This document shows, in pieces, positions 1-11,608 of a stretch of DNA of 64,000 nucleotides. Positions within the stretch are counted from its first letter, which is position 1. Each line of letters begins with the position of its first letter. Made by a program: the position numbers and the translations under genes. Source of the DNA: Oegoconia quadripuncta (lineage: Eukaryota; Arthropoda; Insecta; Lepidoptera; Autostichidae); assembly GCA_949316235.1 (NCBI GenBank), contig OX438743.1, positions 20,395,771 through 20,459,770 of the forward strand, in the 5' to 3' direction. Below the pieces are notes generated by a model. That model was not told the DNA's origin. It worked only from the letters and a program-made list of their open reading frames with translations, and did not search any database.

Positions 1-640
1 GATTGGTTTATAAATTAGCACGGAGCTTGAGACAGCGTCAACTGCTTAAGACGCATCTCGGGTGATACAGCCTCAAGACTTGTATTGAGATTGGTTTATT
101 AATACGGGCCTAAGACTTTGGCGTCTTCCTTCTTGCGGACCGAACTATTCCACCTCCTCACTCCTCCCACAGTAACTCCTATAAGCTAGGATCAACAGTG
201 ATACTCGACACGGCACCTACTGAAGATACACGGTAACCTACGTGCCTCTATTGCTACCTTAGACCCCGGACTAATTAAAGAAAGAAATACGGTATGTCAG
301 TAGGAAAAAGAAGTTTCCCACTTCCCCCCTCAGCAAATGGGAGTGTAGCCAATGAAATGCAAAGCGAAATTGAGGCCAACCCTATATGGGGAAGGAGGTT
401 GAGTGAAGCTCGACCTTTCGATTTCGTATACACCACGGATTGCGTCTAAATGCAGTATACCAGAACCGTAACAGTAAAAGTGGCAGAAATAAGGGTGCTA
501 AACCGCTTGAAAGCTCGGAAATTGTGACGATTCGAGACCAAGCCGCCATAGAATAATGGACGGATTATAGAATTTAGTTCGTCAAGCATGAGTTCGCGTT
601 CCGTGGTCCCGTTTATGCACTTCTACTAACTGTGGTGTGA
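1..640. other. Unassigned intergenic sequence
   Basis: I see no coding frame, RNA gene or recognised repeat here. Base composition is more balanced than in the rest of the window, but no splice or promoter pattern supports a gene. Confidence 0.4.
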
Positions 641-879
641 TGTTTGATCGCCGTGATCACAATATGTAGTGGAACTCCCTATCGGCGTCGGTGTTCCCCC
701 AAACTTGCATACCTGGTGAAAAAAACACGCTGGTATTGCGTGCTTTATTTTGATGCAAATATCTGGTCTGTATTTATTATATCATTAGTAATCTTCAGGT
801 TACAAGGCGCGGTGAAAAAGGTTGCTATTGTTGTCGGTATGCTGACCATTTGCTACCTTCATGTCTTACTGGGTATATA

Positions 880-1150
880 TACCAAGCGTGGTATACTTCG
901 CCCAGCTCCCAAAAATTATAAAATTGTATTAATTGTATACTTCTATATAAAAAAAAAAAAACAGAAAAGAACAATGATCCTGTGGGTTTCTTTCGCCGTT
1001 TCTTTTCCCACAGATGATTTCCCTTTCCGAAACGGTAGAAGCTTGAACATACTGACTGACCGAGAAATGCTCTAGCCCCATTTGTATTTCCAATAGCTAT
1101 AGATTGACATTCAACAATTATCATCTATCTTACGTTGAAATAAATGCTTG
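880..1150 (+). repeat. Non-LTR retrotransposon 3' UTR copy (family L1)
   Basis: This stretch is a diverged direct copy of 2265-2530: both share the 'cagctccc' block, 'atgatcctgtgggtttct', 'cttttcccacagatgattt' and the end 'gaaataaatgcttgaagttt'. In the downstream copy the shared block follows a reverse-transcriptase C-terminal reading frame, so both are read as LINE 3' ends. The frames called across this stretch on either strand are shadows. Confidence 0.6.
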
Positions 1151-1699
1151 AAGTTTGAAGCTATAACAATAATGGCACGCGCGACGTCTCCAGCCCACAT
1201 CCATAAACACGATTGCAATCATCTGCCGAATTACGTCACCAGGTAACGAGTTTTAGTCTGGAGATATAATTTGAGTGAATTCCACGTTCGCAGGTGTGCG
1301 TGGGGTGTAGCAATTAGTGCCGTCGTCACTTCGGCCCCGGTTTCTCTGCGTCATCAGCTACCTTTGATACGGGTGCTGTGGTACAGGGTACAGGTAAACG
1401 CGGGAAAGTACAAGTACTTGTTTAAAAAAATATAAAAATCCGACTTCGGTTATAAATACCTATACAAAATCAAAAATAAAACGAAATAACTCAACTGACT
1501 TAGCCCGGAGTCGGAGGTTGCGGCCGGTCGGCCTATGCGATTTCTCGTGCGCGGTCAGAGCGATTTTTTTTGATTTATTCTGTATTTAAAAAGAAATTTT
1601 AATTTATTCAATGAGGGCGCCACTGGACGGAATAAACCCTCTTATGTCATGAATAGTGTAAATTTCGCTTACACGACCTTTGACTTTATTTATTTAGAG

Positions 1700-2000
1700 A
1701 ATTTTTTACATGCACACTGATACGTGTTTTTGAATTGCTTTGGTCGATACCTGTCATTTGATACATTTATTTATTTGTAATATTATTTATTGTCTAAATT
1801 ATTGATTATTATTTAATAATGACTTTCCACAAGAAAATGAGAATGTGTAATTGGCATAACTTTGGCTTGTAGATTTTGTGCGATACTTTTTATAATGATG
1901 CTGTTGATTCTGTATTATCCAAAAAAAAAATCTCGATGGAATGCTGGAATAATTATTCTCAAGCGTGACAAAATGGCTGCTAGCGTCCGTCATATTGGAT
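1700..2000 (+). repeat. Dispersed repeat, also present at 8,560-8,690
   Basis: The block containing 'atacctgtcatttgatac', 'aatgctggaataattatt' and 'aaaatggctgctagcgtcc' recurs in diverged form at 8560-8690. Its class is not determined. Confidence 0.45.
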
Positions 2001-2116
2001 TTATGGATTTACTGGTACGAGTTTATTACACCTCATTTGTCCAAATTGACTGTACATACAGAACCGTTGAATATATTACTCTCCTTTTGTACGTTCTTCC
2101 ATTCAAAGTTAATACA

Positions 2117-2530
2117 TCATTTGTGGGACACTGCATACGCTTTTATAACCTTATACCTGAGAATATCATTAATGTAACTGAGAAAAAATTTAAAGATCAT
2201 GTCAAAATAACATTAGCAAAAAAAGGTTACTATAAAATTAGTGACTACCTGAATGACAAACACGCTTGGTGTACTTCGACCAGCTCCCCAAAATTATAAA
2301 ATTGTATTAGTTATATGCTTTATTTAAAAAAAAAGGACAACAATGATCCTGTGGGTTTCTTGTGCCGCTTCTTTTCCCACAGATGATTTCCATTTCCGAA
2401 GCGGTAGTAGCTTGGATATACCGACTGACAGAAAAATGCAATAAACTTTTTTTTATTTCCAGTAGATTTAAATTGACATTCAACAACTGATATCATGTAT
2501 CTTACGTTGAAATAAATGCTTGAAGTTTGA
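2117..2530 (+). pseudogene. LINE ORF2 C-terminus plus 3' UTR (family L1)
   Basis: The plus-strand frame ending with a stop at 2297-2299 reads as the extreme C-terminus of a non-LTR reverse-transcriptase polyprotein. It has an 'IRFYNLIPENI' block, then a lysine-rich 'KKFKDHVKITL' helix, then 'KGYYKISDYLND'. This order (short 'YNxxP' block, 'FK' block, 'YY/FY' block) is what the C-terminal tail of many insect LINE ORF2 proteins shows. No polymerase motifs lie upstream, so the element is strongly 5'-truncated, as is usual for LINE copies. The UTR that follows is shared with 880-1150. The exact clade is not resolved. Confidence 0.6.
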
Positions 2531-2832
2531 CTTGGATGTGTTCAGGTAATTAGTAAATATGAATTCAAATTCAACTTTCTTTAGATGTCAAGGACAGTAG
2601 TGATTGCTCGGTGGGTTGCTTACTTGATGGTCATACCATGACCCAAATAAAACCACTCCGTCAGTGTAAATGTACTTTACCAATGCAACAAGTTTTCGAC
2701 GTGCCTCTCGAATCTAAAAGTAGTCTTAGAATCTCTTCCGAAGCTAGGAACCTATATACCGGATGTGTTTTTTACTGTCACAAAAAATACGGAATATTAG
2801 GTAAGTGAAATTGAAGTTAATGGCATAGGTAG

Positions 2833-2837
<5 letters not shown>

Positions 2838-2860
<23 letters not shown>
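2838..2860. repeat. Poly(T) tract
   Basis: A run of more than 20 T, possibly the tail of a minus-strand retroelement that I could not delimit. Confidence 0.6.
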
Positions 2861-2864
<4 letters not shown>

Positions 2865-2971
2865 TAAGTGACTCACAGGATTCGTAGGGTTTCTATTATG
2901 TGAAATTTATTTGGAACTCATATTTTCTCAAAATTTTCTTTATTTATTTAAATTAATGATGTTATGTTTGA

Positions 2972-3198
2972 TTGGTAGTAGTAGGGCATGTTAAATGTCC
3001 GCCTGGCTACTTACCACCATCTTATCTAAATCTGCCGCCAAGTAGCAATGTTAATTATGTTAAATAATTGATGTGCTCCGGTTGTTAGAGATAAGATAGG
3101 CAGTCAACCAAATATGTTGAGGTTTCCGGGTCAGTAGTTTCACTTAAGATCAGGTGTGATTGAGGTCAAGTACTATCCCGTCGTGCATTAAAAAAAAA
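2972..3198 (+). repeat. SINE-alpha, 5'-truncated copy
   Basis: Body and tail of a tRNA-headed SINE found many times in this window (complete copy at 17,440-17,766). It keeps 'taccaccatcttatctaaat', the 'gagataagatag' block and the tail 'gaggtcaagta...cccgt' followed by A8, but lacks the promoter head. Confidence 0.75.
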
Positions 3199-3821
3199 CC
3201 ATTTGTTTTCTCATGGCTTTTCTAAATTTGCAAACATAGTTATTAGTTTGCAAGTGCTTGTATGCACTATACAACAACAGATACCAGGGTTGCATAACAC
3301 AGAAGTAGCTTTAATACTAGTCCAGTTGCCCGTACCAGGGGCGGTTATTTCAAGCTTTCTATTTATACCGTCTATCTAATTATGTGGAATAGGCTACAAA
3401 CGCGACGTGGTCATTACTCCACCGACAAGAGTATAGCTCTTAAATTGAAGAAGGCTACAAAAGCGACCGTCTATGCGATTAGGGTGTTAAAAAAAAAATT
3501 AACTACCTGTGCCAATATCTTCTATTTCACTTACCTAATATGCATTTTTTCTTTATTTATTTATTTATTTTATTTTTTACGGTAAAAAACTCGCCGGTAT
3601 ATAAAGCTTTGCATGACCCACACACACACAAGCGACCACATATAAGATTTCCCAGCACCTGTTGAGATGGTATCGGGAAGGGTCGAGCTTCATCTCAAAG
3701 ATGTACGAGCAGTCACAGGTGCGGGTTGCAATTACTACTGTTAGGGCTGCATGGGACCGTCTAATATAAAAACGAAAAAAATATGTAATATTATGATTTT
3801 GTTAGCTATTTTCGTATTGAA

Positions 3822-4035
3822 GGTTCAACATCATCTTATCAGCCACAGGATAGCCTAGATTTCCAAAGCGGAATAGATTGGAAGCAGCCTGCATCCTGTT
3901 ACTTCCCGTGACGTTAATCAGGTCATCCATCCTTGTGAGTGGACGTTCTACCCTACGCTTGTCGGTGCATGGTCTCCACTCGAGAACTATAATACTCCAC
4001 CGGCACCATCAGTTCTTCGAGCCCTGCCTGTAAAC
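3822..4035 (+). repeat. Dispersed 'CATCAT...CCACAGGA' repeat
   Basis: Contains 'acatcatcttatcagccac', 'gtgagtggacgttctac' and 'ggtctccactcgagaa'. It is a diverged copy of 62,394-62,640. The 'catcatc...cagc' start is characteristic of repeats scattered through lepidopteran genomes. The class is not resolved. Confidence 0.5.
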
Positions 4036-4555
4036 ACTATTCTGCATTTAAGTTTCATCATCATCCTATCCTACTTAACTACTGGACTGTACCTGATGTT
4101 TGGTTGCCCGTTACTGCAAATCGTCTTGCGCAGATCATGGCACCACCTAGCTGAGATGGTAGTCTTCACTCCAGAACTCGTTTTCTTCAACATCCATCGA
4201 CTCTATGAGGATGAGCCTAACTATTTCCACTTAAGGTAAGCCAATTCCTGGAGCAATGTCAGCAACACGTTTACTGACAAATCAGTCATTTCTGATCTTA
4301 TTCCTCAAAGAAATTCCGAGTATATGCCATAGCTAGCTGAGTGACTTTCAACGTACAGACTAACCGCACGCATAGATATTTCGGCTCTATAGGCTTTTAC
4401 TGATAGGAATTCAAGTAAGAACGCTACACAGGGTGAATTTGGATTCATGTAATTGCCTTTAACTGGTGACGCCACTCTTGATACGAACAACTTTCCCCAC
4501 CACCACAACGTTCACCAGTAAACAGGAATTACACGAATTAAATTTCACCCTGTAA

Positions 4556-4851
4556 TTCATCATTTTCCTGCCCTTAGCCCACTCTAGGTGGGGTCGGCAC
4601 AACATGTCACCCTCTTCCACTCTCTTCTATCAGCCGTCATCTCCATACTCACCCCTTTCACACACATGTCATTCCTCACGCAGTCTACCCACACCTTCTT
4701 CGGTCTTCCTTTACCTCTGTATCCCACCACATTCATATTTAGCACTCGTCTTGTTACGTGCCTTTCATCCCTCCTCATAATGTGCCCAAACCATGCTGAT
4801 CGATTACTCCTCAACTTTTCTGTAATTGGCGCCACGTTTATACTTCCCTAG
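4556..4851 (-). mobile_element. 5'-truncated RTE-like LINE with 16-bp target duplication
   Basis: The minus-strand frame 4584-4835 encodes the C-terminal tail typical of RTE-class non-LTR retrotransposons. Key blocks are 'WFGHIMRRDERHVTRRVL', 'YRGKGRPKKVWVDCV', 'DRREWKR' and the end 'CCADPT'. The copy is flanked on both sides by the exact 16-mer AAATTTCACCCTGTAA (4540-4555 and 4852-4867), the footprint of target-primed insertion. Its 3' end on the minus strand finishes in 'gatgaa', like the short tandem tails of RTE elements. Only the last roughly 90 codons are present, so the copy cannot move by itself. The intact frame and perfect duplication suggest a fairly recent insertion. Confidence 0.85.
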
Positions 4852-5376
4852 AAATTTCACCCTGTAAATCCTCGTAGATTCAAAGATAACACCGGGGCGA
4901 AATATGTTGAATGCAATAGAGGCTAGTGTACCAGGTTAAAACATGCAGGTATGTGGTGGACGGACATGAAGATACACAGAAGGAGCTTTGAATAACTTAC
5001 TTAAAGAGGGGTTCTTTTTACATCGGGGTTTAAAAATATAGATTCAAGAGACTCGTAAATTTCCCCAGTTTGACTTGTTCATCCTGAGATTTGCTTTTTA
5101 TCCTCAGCAACCCTAGTCAATGTGATAAATAACAGCAATATATTTCGGTGGAATGTTGCATTCGGATTACATCTCGCTAAGCGACAATAAGGATCCCTTC
5201 ACACACACTCGTGCCTACACGATCATAATTTGTTTTTCTTTCCTCCTACCGCGATATTTTCTTTGTTCGGCAACAGAGTCTCTGACGACGGTCGTACTCT
5301 GCAGTCAACGTAGTTTGAAAGTTTGCTATTTCATGTCGGATTTAGTGTTCGATTAATTAGAGTAACATAAACAGAA

Positions 5377-5500
5377 GAGCATGAAAACATAGAGCAAGAC
5401 AGATAGTGGAAGAAGAGTACGAAAATATACATACGACCACGACCTTCATCCCATATGGGGTGGTCAGAGATATCCCAAAAATGTGTGTTCCGGTGACACG
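5377..5500 (-). repeat. Dispersed repeat (copy of the 27,080-27,220 element)
   Basis: 'gagcaagacagatagtgga', 'cccatatggggtggtcag' and 'gatatcccaaaaatgtg' are shared in reverse orientation with 27,080-27,200, and shorter pieces occur at 6,938 and 13,981. I cannot assign a class. Confidence 0.5.
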
Positions 5501-5868
5501 AGCAAATCTATAGATGTTTGTTTGTTTGTTTTTTTTTTTTTTTTATTTAATTAGAATGGGATCGCTCTTGACCTTGTTGGTTTGTAAACGCTTTATTGTA
5601 CTTCATATGAATAAATATGCATCGATAAATTAAATGTAACTTAAAATTAAGTACAAAGGTGGACTTATCCCATAAAGGGATCTCTTCCAGTTCACCTTGG
5701 TAAATATAATAGAACACATTGACTGGGCGTACAAAAAGCTAATCATTTTCATTAAAACTATGAATCTACATATTATATACCCACTACACTACAATAGATA
5801 TGTATACTTACTTACATAATTAGATACATACATAAATATAATGCATACTTATAAAATACATAATATAT

Positions 5869-6050
5869 GCCGCCAAGCAGCAATGTTAATAGCATTGTTG
5901 TGTTCCGGTTGTCAGAGATAAGATAGCCAGTCCCCCAAATGTGTTGGGGTTTACGGGTTAGTACGCTTCCACCTTCGGCCTCATCTTCACTTAACATCAG
6001 GTATAATTGAGGTCAAGTACCAACCCGTGGTGCATAAAAAAAAAAAAAAC
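5869..6050 (+). repeat. SINE-alpha, 5'-truncated copy
   Basis: Begins at the 'tgccgccaagcagcaatg' block and runs to 'caacccgtggtgcat' plus an A-rich tail; the tRNA-like head is missing. Confidence 0.75.
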
Positions 6051-6086
6051 ATAATTCTACATATATACCTATTCACAGTTGAAATC

Positions 6087-6088
<2 letters not shown>

Positions 6089-6170
<82 letters not shown>
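6089..6170. repeat. (TA)n microsatellite
   Basis: About 80 bp of nearly pure TA dinucleotide. Confidence 0.95.
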
Positions 6171-6174
<4 letters not shown>

Positions 6175-6379
6175 CAGTAAATAAGATAAAGGTAGTATTG
6201 AAATAAATATGGAAAGTCTTTTAGTGGCATTTTAAAACACTCACGGGAAGAGACTGGTTGGTACTATGGTTTTTACGTGTCGTTATCAAATAAATTTATA
6301 TTATTTTTATCAACAGGATAAATGAGTTTACATTGAGTATCCCAAACTAAAGCATTTGGGTGTTCCAAATATTAAAAGA

Positions 6380-6500
6380 TTAATACTTGAACAACATCTG
6401 CGGTTCACCGTCGAAATGTACGGAAATGCACATGTGACTGGATTAATTCCATCGCTGTTAAAACGTGCAAAACCACACAGCAACAAAAAGAAAATTTTAT
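6380..6500 (-). repeat. Dispersed repeat fragment related to 26,900-27,070
   Basis: 'acaacatctgcggttcacc' and 'ggaaatgcacatgtgactgg' match, in reverse, the block ending near 27,070 and a piece at 53,140-53,290. Confidence 0.45.
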
Positions 6501-6523
6501 GATTTTATTCTGAAATTGCACGA

Positions 6524-6690
6524 AGTTATCTAAGGAACCTTCAAGAAACGAGCCTACACCTTCCTCAAAGGCCGGCAACGCATCTGTGACCCTTCTGGTG
6601 TTGCGGGTGTCCATGGGCGGCGGTGATTGCTTTCCATCAGGTGACCCGCATGCTCGTTTGCCGCTCTCTCATAATATTAAAAAAAAAAAG
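6524..6690 (+). repeat. LINE-A 3' end (short copy)
   Basis: Shares 'ccttcaagaaacgagcctac', 'ggccggcaacgcatctgtg', 'atgggcggcggtgattgc' and 'catgctcgtttgccgc' plus an A tail with 28,375-28,716. There the same block follows a reverse-transcriptase C-terminal frame. Confidence 0.7.
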
Positions 6691-6865
6691 TACTTATGTA
6701 AAACAAGTTAAAAAAAACCAAAGAACCCGATAGCATAATTTGTATTTGCAGGCTCTATGTTGGTTTTTTTTTTATATAAAATGTAGCTTATTAGGACGTT
6801 CCAGGGATGAAGGCGAATCTAACGACATCATACTTCAAAAATCAGGCTTGTTGTCAAATCAGAAA

Positions 6866-6910
6866 ACCCAAATGTGTTGGGGTTTCCGGGTCAGTACGCT
6901 TTCCACCTTC
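6866..6910 (+). repeat. SINE-alpha fragment
   Basis: Only the 'ccaaatgtgttggggtttcc' and 'gggtcagtacgctt' segment is present. Confidence 0.55.
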
Positions 6911-7099
6911 TTAAACGCTTAAACGCTTATTATTGGGATATCTCTGACCACTCCAGTTGGGATAAAAGTCGTGAAGTTGTGTGGTCGATAGAATGACCCT
7001 ATTTTGACGTTGTGCAAGTCTAAGATTAAGATAATTGATAGATAAAGCCTGTATTTAATTCCACAGTCACTCATATAATAAATAATAATAAATAAATGG

Positions 7100-7334
7100 C
7101 TTTGCACAAACACACAGCGCCATCGAGGTCCACAGTAACCATCTAGGCTTGTGTTATGGATACCAGATGGTGGATAAACTACACAAATACATTTTTTTTT
7201 TGTAAATAATTACATGTATAAATGAAAAACATCCATAACTCGGGAACACAAACATATGCCTCTAGCGGGATTTCAACCCGCGACCATTTGGTATAGTAGC
7301 AGAGTTTATAACCACTACACCAAACAGGTCGTCT
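7100..7334 (-). repeat. SINE-gamma (tRNA-headed), minus strand
   Basis: On the minus strand it starts with a tRNA-like promoter: an A-box-like 'tggtgtagtgg' and a B-box-like 'gcgggttgaaatcccgc'. A body with 'ggcatatg' and 'cataacacaagcc' follows, ending in 'gcgctgtgtgt'. Further copies lie at 14,014-14,276 and 56,659-56,926. The head here carries substitutions in the B box, so this is probably an older copy. Confidence 0.7.
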
Positions 7335-8107
7335 AATATATACATTTAAATATACGTTTTAGTTATATTGATACATAGATATGGACATATACATAGATAT
7401 GGTAACAAATCAACAACTCTAACCATCTTGTAACAGTAACATAATTTTGGTGCATAGTCGCTCTGTCGCCTTTTATTACACCCACGGGTAGAGACGAGCA
7501 GGTTGAATTCTTTTTAGATGTGACACATTCCATGGAAAAAATGGAAAAATATTGTATTATCTGTAGCTGTACAATTATATAGTCGACGTATATCACAATT
7601 TTCAGTTAGTATGCTAATATGGCTGCCTGCTCAGCGATCACCTTAACTTCGTTATGATTTAGGGTCGACGGTATGACGGCTCGGCTGCTCCGATGAATTA
7701 TAATGTAAAGGTACCTTCTATTAACCACTACTAGACTTTTACCATGCCTTTGCCTGATTAGATTCAAAATATGAAAAATCTAAAAGAAGAAATATAATAA
7801 TTGAACACCAAAAATCCCCGGAGTGCTTCACCAGATCTTAACCAAACTTATATGGGACCATCCTCGTGAAACAAACAATCATCAAATTGGTTAACAATTA
7901 GCGAAAATATGAGTGACCATGTATACAATAAGAGACGAAAATAGAGTCGGTTGAAACACAACTACGGTTGTACGGTAACCTATAACTAAGAAACAAGACG
8001 AAATAAGTTAAAAACAAGACGAAGTAGCCCAATAATTAATTTAGGCTGTGGTCGGAGATCGAGGGCGGAATGTAGAGAGACGTGGTCATTACTCCACGGA
8101 CAAGAGC

Positions 8108-8400
8108 TCTGAAATGAAATGAAATGAAAACTTTATTGTGTGTGGAATTTGGGTTATACATTTGCAGCTGTCTTTGCTTAATATTTTAGTTACACCAAAC
8201 CCTACCTTTTCAAGTGTACACACATCGACAATTTTTTTTTTACAAAAAAATTAACATATTCTATTTACTGTCTAAATATCATGCTTTACAATACATACTA
8301 CATAATGTTTAATAATTTACTCAGGTCATAGAAAGTATAAAGAAATGTCAAAAATAATGTCAATGTAATTTTAATATAATTTAATTCCTTGATGTCTTAA
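8108..8400 (-). mobile_element. LINE 3'-UTR insertion with ATTTC tail
   Basis: On the minus strand the segment ends in tandem ATTTC units ('gaaatgaaatgaaatgaaa' on plus). It interrupts a dispersed repeat whose uninterrupted form is seen at 3,405-3,455: 'caagag...agctct' before and 'cttaaattgaagaag' after. No coding part remains. Confidence 0.5.
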
Positions 8401-8694
8401 ATTGAAGAAGAAGTCGGAGGTCTCTCTGTGGTTACCCGTTTACGTAATAATATTTTTTAGAGAAGTTCCTGGGCCATCAATTGAGTTATTTCATTTTGTT
8501 TTTGAATTTTTAAAGGTGTTATATTTATAACAGTCGACTTTTATATATTTTTATTTAGATATATTTCTAATAAACATATTGATACTTGTTATTCAATTTC
8601 TATCGTCGAGACCTGCAATTTGAAACCCAATTCGAGGAGTGCTGGAATTATTTGATGTCAAGTATGATAAAATGGTTGTTAGCGTCCACCATAC

Positions 8695-9012
8695 TTTTTT
8701 TTTTATGAACAACGGGTTGGTACTTGACCTCAATCACACCTGATGTTAAGTGAAGATGAGGTCGATGGTGGAAGCGTACTGATCCGGAAACCCCAACACA
8801 TTTGGGGGACTGGCTATCTTATCTCTGACAACCGGAACACAACAATGCTATTAACGTTGCTGCTTGGCGGCAGATTTAGATAAGATGGTGGTAGCTAGCC
8901 AGGCGGACATTTAAAATGCCTTACCACCAACCAAACCGAGTACTTAAACATGTACCCCGCCGGGGATCGAACCCGCGACCTCTGAATCGTAAACCCAATG
9001 TTGTTTACATTA
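8695..9012 (-). repeat. SINE-alpha, nearly full length, minus strand
   Basis: Reads on the minus strand from a degenerate head ('...gggttcgatccccggcgg') through the body to 'cccgttgttcat' and a poly(A) (the T run at the low end). The first few head bases are altered ('ggataatgtaaac'). Confidence 0.8.
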
Positions 9013-9227
9013 TCCGTTAAAATAATCCGTACTAAATATAATCCAAACTCGTAGCGTAATTAAGCGTAAGCATACATTTTTTAAAATTTCTTATTCTAGG
9101 TTACGTAGACAACAGGAATCCTTAAATTTGCACTATGTCCGTCTGTCTATCTGTCCGTGACTTAGCTCAGAAGCTCTTAGTACAAGAAAGCTGTAATGTG
9201 GCATGGGAACACATATTAAACAAAATG

Positions 9228-9281
9228 TTTTTTTTTTAACATAAACGTTAGCACTTGACCTCAATCATACCTGATGTTAAG
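9228..9281 (-). repeat. SINE-alpha, 3' part (interrupted copy)
   Basis: Tail of a SINE-alpha copy whose other part is at 10,252-10,432. The two halves are separated by a LINE insertion. Confidence 0.75.
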
Positions 9282-9688
9282 AAAGAAATCGAAAGAAAGA
9301 AATCGTTTATTGTCACAACATTATTTGCTCAATATACTTAACATTAGGTACTTACATTAGTAAATACACATAGGACAATACCACTTTTGTGACAAAAGGA
9401 TCTGGTTCAGCATCATGCTGACAGAGACTAGCTGCTGCCCAGCGCTGGTTTTCAACCAGACCCCCTTATTGGGTTTACTAGTCGACGTTTTGCTCGTGTG
9501 ACGGGCGACCTAAGGTGCATAGTCTATAAACTCAATATGTAAATTTAGATAATATATATACTTAAACTATAAAAGTACTTAAATGAATAAGATACATAAA
9601 ATGTAAATAAATAGTGTTTTCGCCTTGTGTAGTGTATGGTAATGTGCTTGTGTGTGCATGTGTATATGCGTGTGTGTAGTGTATGGGG

Positions 9689-9731
<43 letters not shown>

Positions 9732-10251
9732 CCGGGGGGTGGGGGGTGTGGGGGGGTCATGCGTGTACGTGTGATGTGTTGTGGGATTATGTATTTATTA
9801 TTGTTTTTTTGTTGATAGGTCCTTGAGTATTCGTTTGCTGTTTTTAAATATGATGTCAAAATCTGCCTTTTGTTTTTCAAGTAGGTATTTCTTGAGATTA
9901 ATTTTAAATGAATATGAACCACTGGCCTCACGGATGGGCGGTGGTAGATTGTTCCAGATTTTTGTTGCCGCATATTTGTAGGACCCCTTAAAGCCCTTGC
10001 TCTTATGTATAGGGATACAAAGCTTATCGTTCTGTGTAGTGCGTGTGATACGCGAGTAGCAGTCTTTACACCAGGATAATTTATCGTACAGATAACTGGG
10101 TGTTCTGGATTTTATTATTTTATATACTAAACTAGAGTAATGCAGTTTTCTTCTATCGGCCATTTTCAGTATATCTTCGCTAACCATGTATGGGCTAACA
10201 TGCCCTCTTTTAGGAATGTGAAAGATGAAACGTGCGCAGGAATTTTGCAAT
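9282..10251 (-). mobile_element. 5'-truncated LINE inserted into a SINE
   Basis: The minus-strand frame ending at 9,798 encodes about 150 residues of a non-LTR reverse-transcriptase C-terminal region: 'FIFHIPKRGHVSPY', 'RRKLHYSSLVYKIIKS', then 'YAATKIWNNLPPPIREA' and 'FKINLKKYLLEKQ'. The 'xxxWNNLPxxIRxxxxxxxFKxxLKxYLL' tail is typical of jockey/CR1-like ORF2 proteins. It is followed on the minus strand by a long 3' UTR containing a (CA)n tract and ending in AAGA/GATTTCTTTC repeats at 9,282-9,306. The element sits inside a SINE-alpha copy, and TTAAG is repeated at 9,277-9,281 and 10,252-10,256, a plausible 5-bp target duplication. It has no polymerase motifs and is not autonomous. Confidence 0.75.
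9690..9730. repeat. (GT)n microsatellite
   Basis: About 40 bp of GT dinucleotides followed by G-rich sequence, inside the 3' UTR of the LINE at 9,282-10,251. The histidine/threonine-rich frame across it is an artefact of the repeat. Confidence 0.9.
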
Positions 10252-10432
10252 TTAAGTGAAGGTGAGGCCGAAGGTGGAAGCGTACTGACCCGGAAACCTT
10301 ATTTGGGGCGCTGGCTATCTTATCTCCGACAACCGGAACACAACAATGCTATTAACATTGCTGTTTGGCGGCACATTTTAGATAAAATGGTGGTAGCTAG
10401 CCAGGCGGACATTTAAAATGCCCAACCACATT
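10252..10432 (-). repeat. SINE-alpha, body part (interrupted copy)
   Basis: Continues the SINE broken by the LINE, from 'ttaagtgaaggtgaggccg' up to the 'gcggacatttaaaatgcc' block. The tRNA-like head is absent. Confidence 0.75.
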
Positions 10433-10689
10433 TAAAATTAAATTTTATTAAATGTACAAATAAAGTAAAGATGCTTTTGTTTTTTTATTGTAGTACCCCA
10501 TTGTGCGGATATCGTTGGATAGGTCGTTCAATAATATTGCACGAAGTTATCTTGAACCGTTTTTCGATTCAGGGGTCCGTTTGCGAAATATTAGGCTTAA
10601 TGCTAACTTTTAATAGAGTTAAGTGTCTCCCACCAGCTTAACGGTTGGTTTTGGATACATAAAAAAGTTCACATCACTAATAGGTATAT

Positions 10690-10878
10690 AATAGTTAAAA
10701 GGAAAATTATCATAGCTAAGTAGGCTGTAATAGTCGAAAAACACAAAATATCCTTTCCATTGAAAATTATTTGTCAAACAACAAGAAGAACAAAAGAAGA
10801 TTTCTAGGTCCGCATCTTATGAGGGCAAGTTCGGAACACTATTCAGCGCGTAGCCCGATACGCACCTAGCCGATAATT
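10690..10878 (+). repeat. Dispersed repeat shared with 48,650-48,820
   Basis: 'ggaaaattatcatagc', 'gaaaattatttgtc', 'gcaagttcggaacac' and 'cgcacctagccg' match the copy at 48,650-48,820 in the same orientation. The class is unknown. Confidence 0.5.
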
Positions 10879-11309
10879 TAAATATTAGGTCTTTACCTAT
10901 GAAATTGGAGATTTTTTCGTTAATCATATATACTAACTCCTACGATTCTATAGCTATTTTCAAATTTGTTTTTTATTTCGAAAATAGAATATATTTTCAA
11001 GGTTTCACATGAAATATTTTTTAATGTCTGAGCTAAATCACATAATAAAAAAAACTTGAACACAGCTCTTTTCATGAGCCTCCCATATTATTTCTTAGAT
11101 TCGCAGAAACTTTTATAAAGCGGTTACTTTTAAAAATTAACACTGCCTATATTTAACTTAATGTTATCCGATAATACACACAAAGTTTAGCTAAATTTGG
11201 ATTTGCCGTTCCCAAAAAAATTTCAAAAATGTTTGTATGGAGAAAACAGTCTTAATGAAATTCTTCATACAAAACGCCAATTTCATAGGTAAGGACCCAA
11301 TATTATGAT
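10879..11309. mobile_element. MITE with about 30-bp terminal inverted repeats (copy 1)
   Basis: The ends are inverted copies: 'aatattaggtctttacc...' at 10,882 onward against '...ggtaaggacccaatatt' ending near 11,309, continuing through 'tatgaaattgg' and 'ccaatttcata'. The interior is AT-rich and noncoding. The same interior occurs in reverse at 12,250-12,762, so this is a mobile family. No target duplication is certain. Confidence 0.7.
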
Positions 11310-11608
11310 GACAATATAAAGAAATAATTAAACATGTAGTTATTTAGATTAAATTAGACCCGTGAGGTTTACCCAGCTGTCGGCGATTACTCGCTAAATA
11401 CAAATGTTAATTGTTGAGCGAGGAAGCTGCCAGCTCATCTCATAGGGGCGCACAGTACATCAAGGAACAGGAAATGGGTAAGTTGACTACGAATCGGTAC
11501 TTGCAACTAAATATTCTAAACAGACGGATTCCTAAAATTACAGATTCCCAAAATGACAGATTTGCAAGATGACCGATTCTGAATTTATGGAATTATAAAT
11601 ATTTTGCA

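Noticed and set aside
9545..9973. 142-aa minus-strand frame with a His/Thr run
   Set aside because: It crosses the (GT)n tract and the LINE 3' UTR in a different frame from the genuine LINE coding tail.
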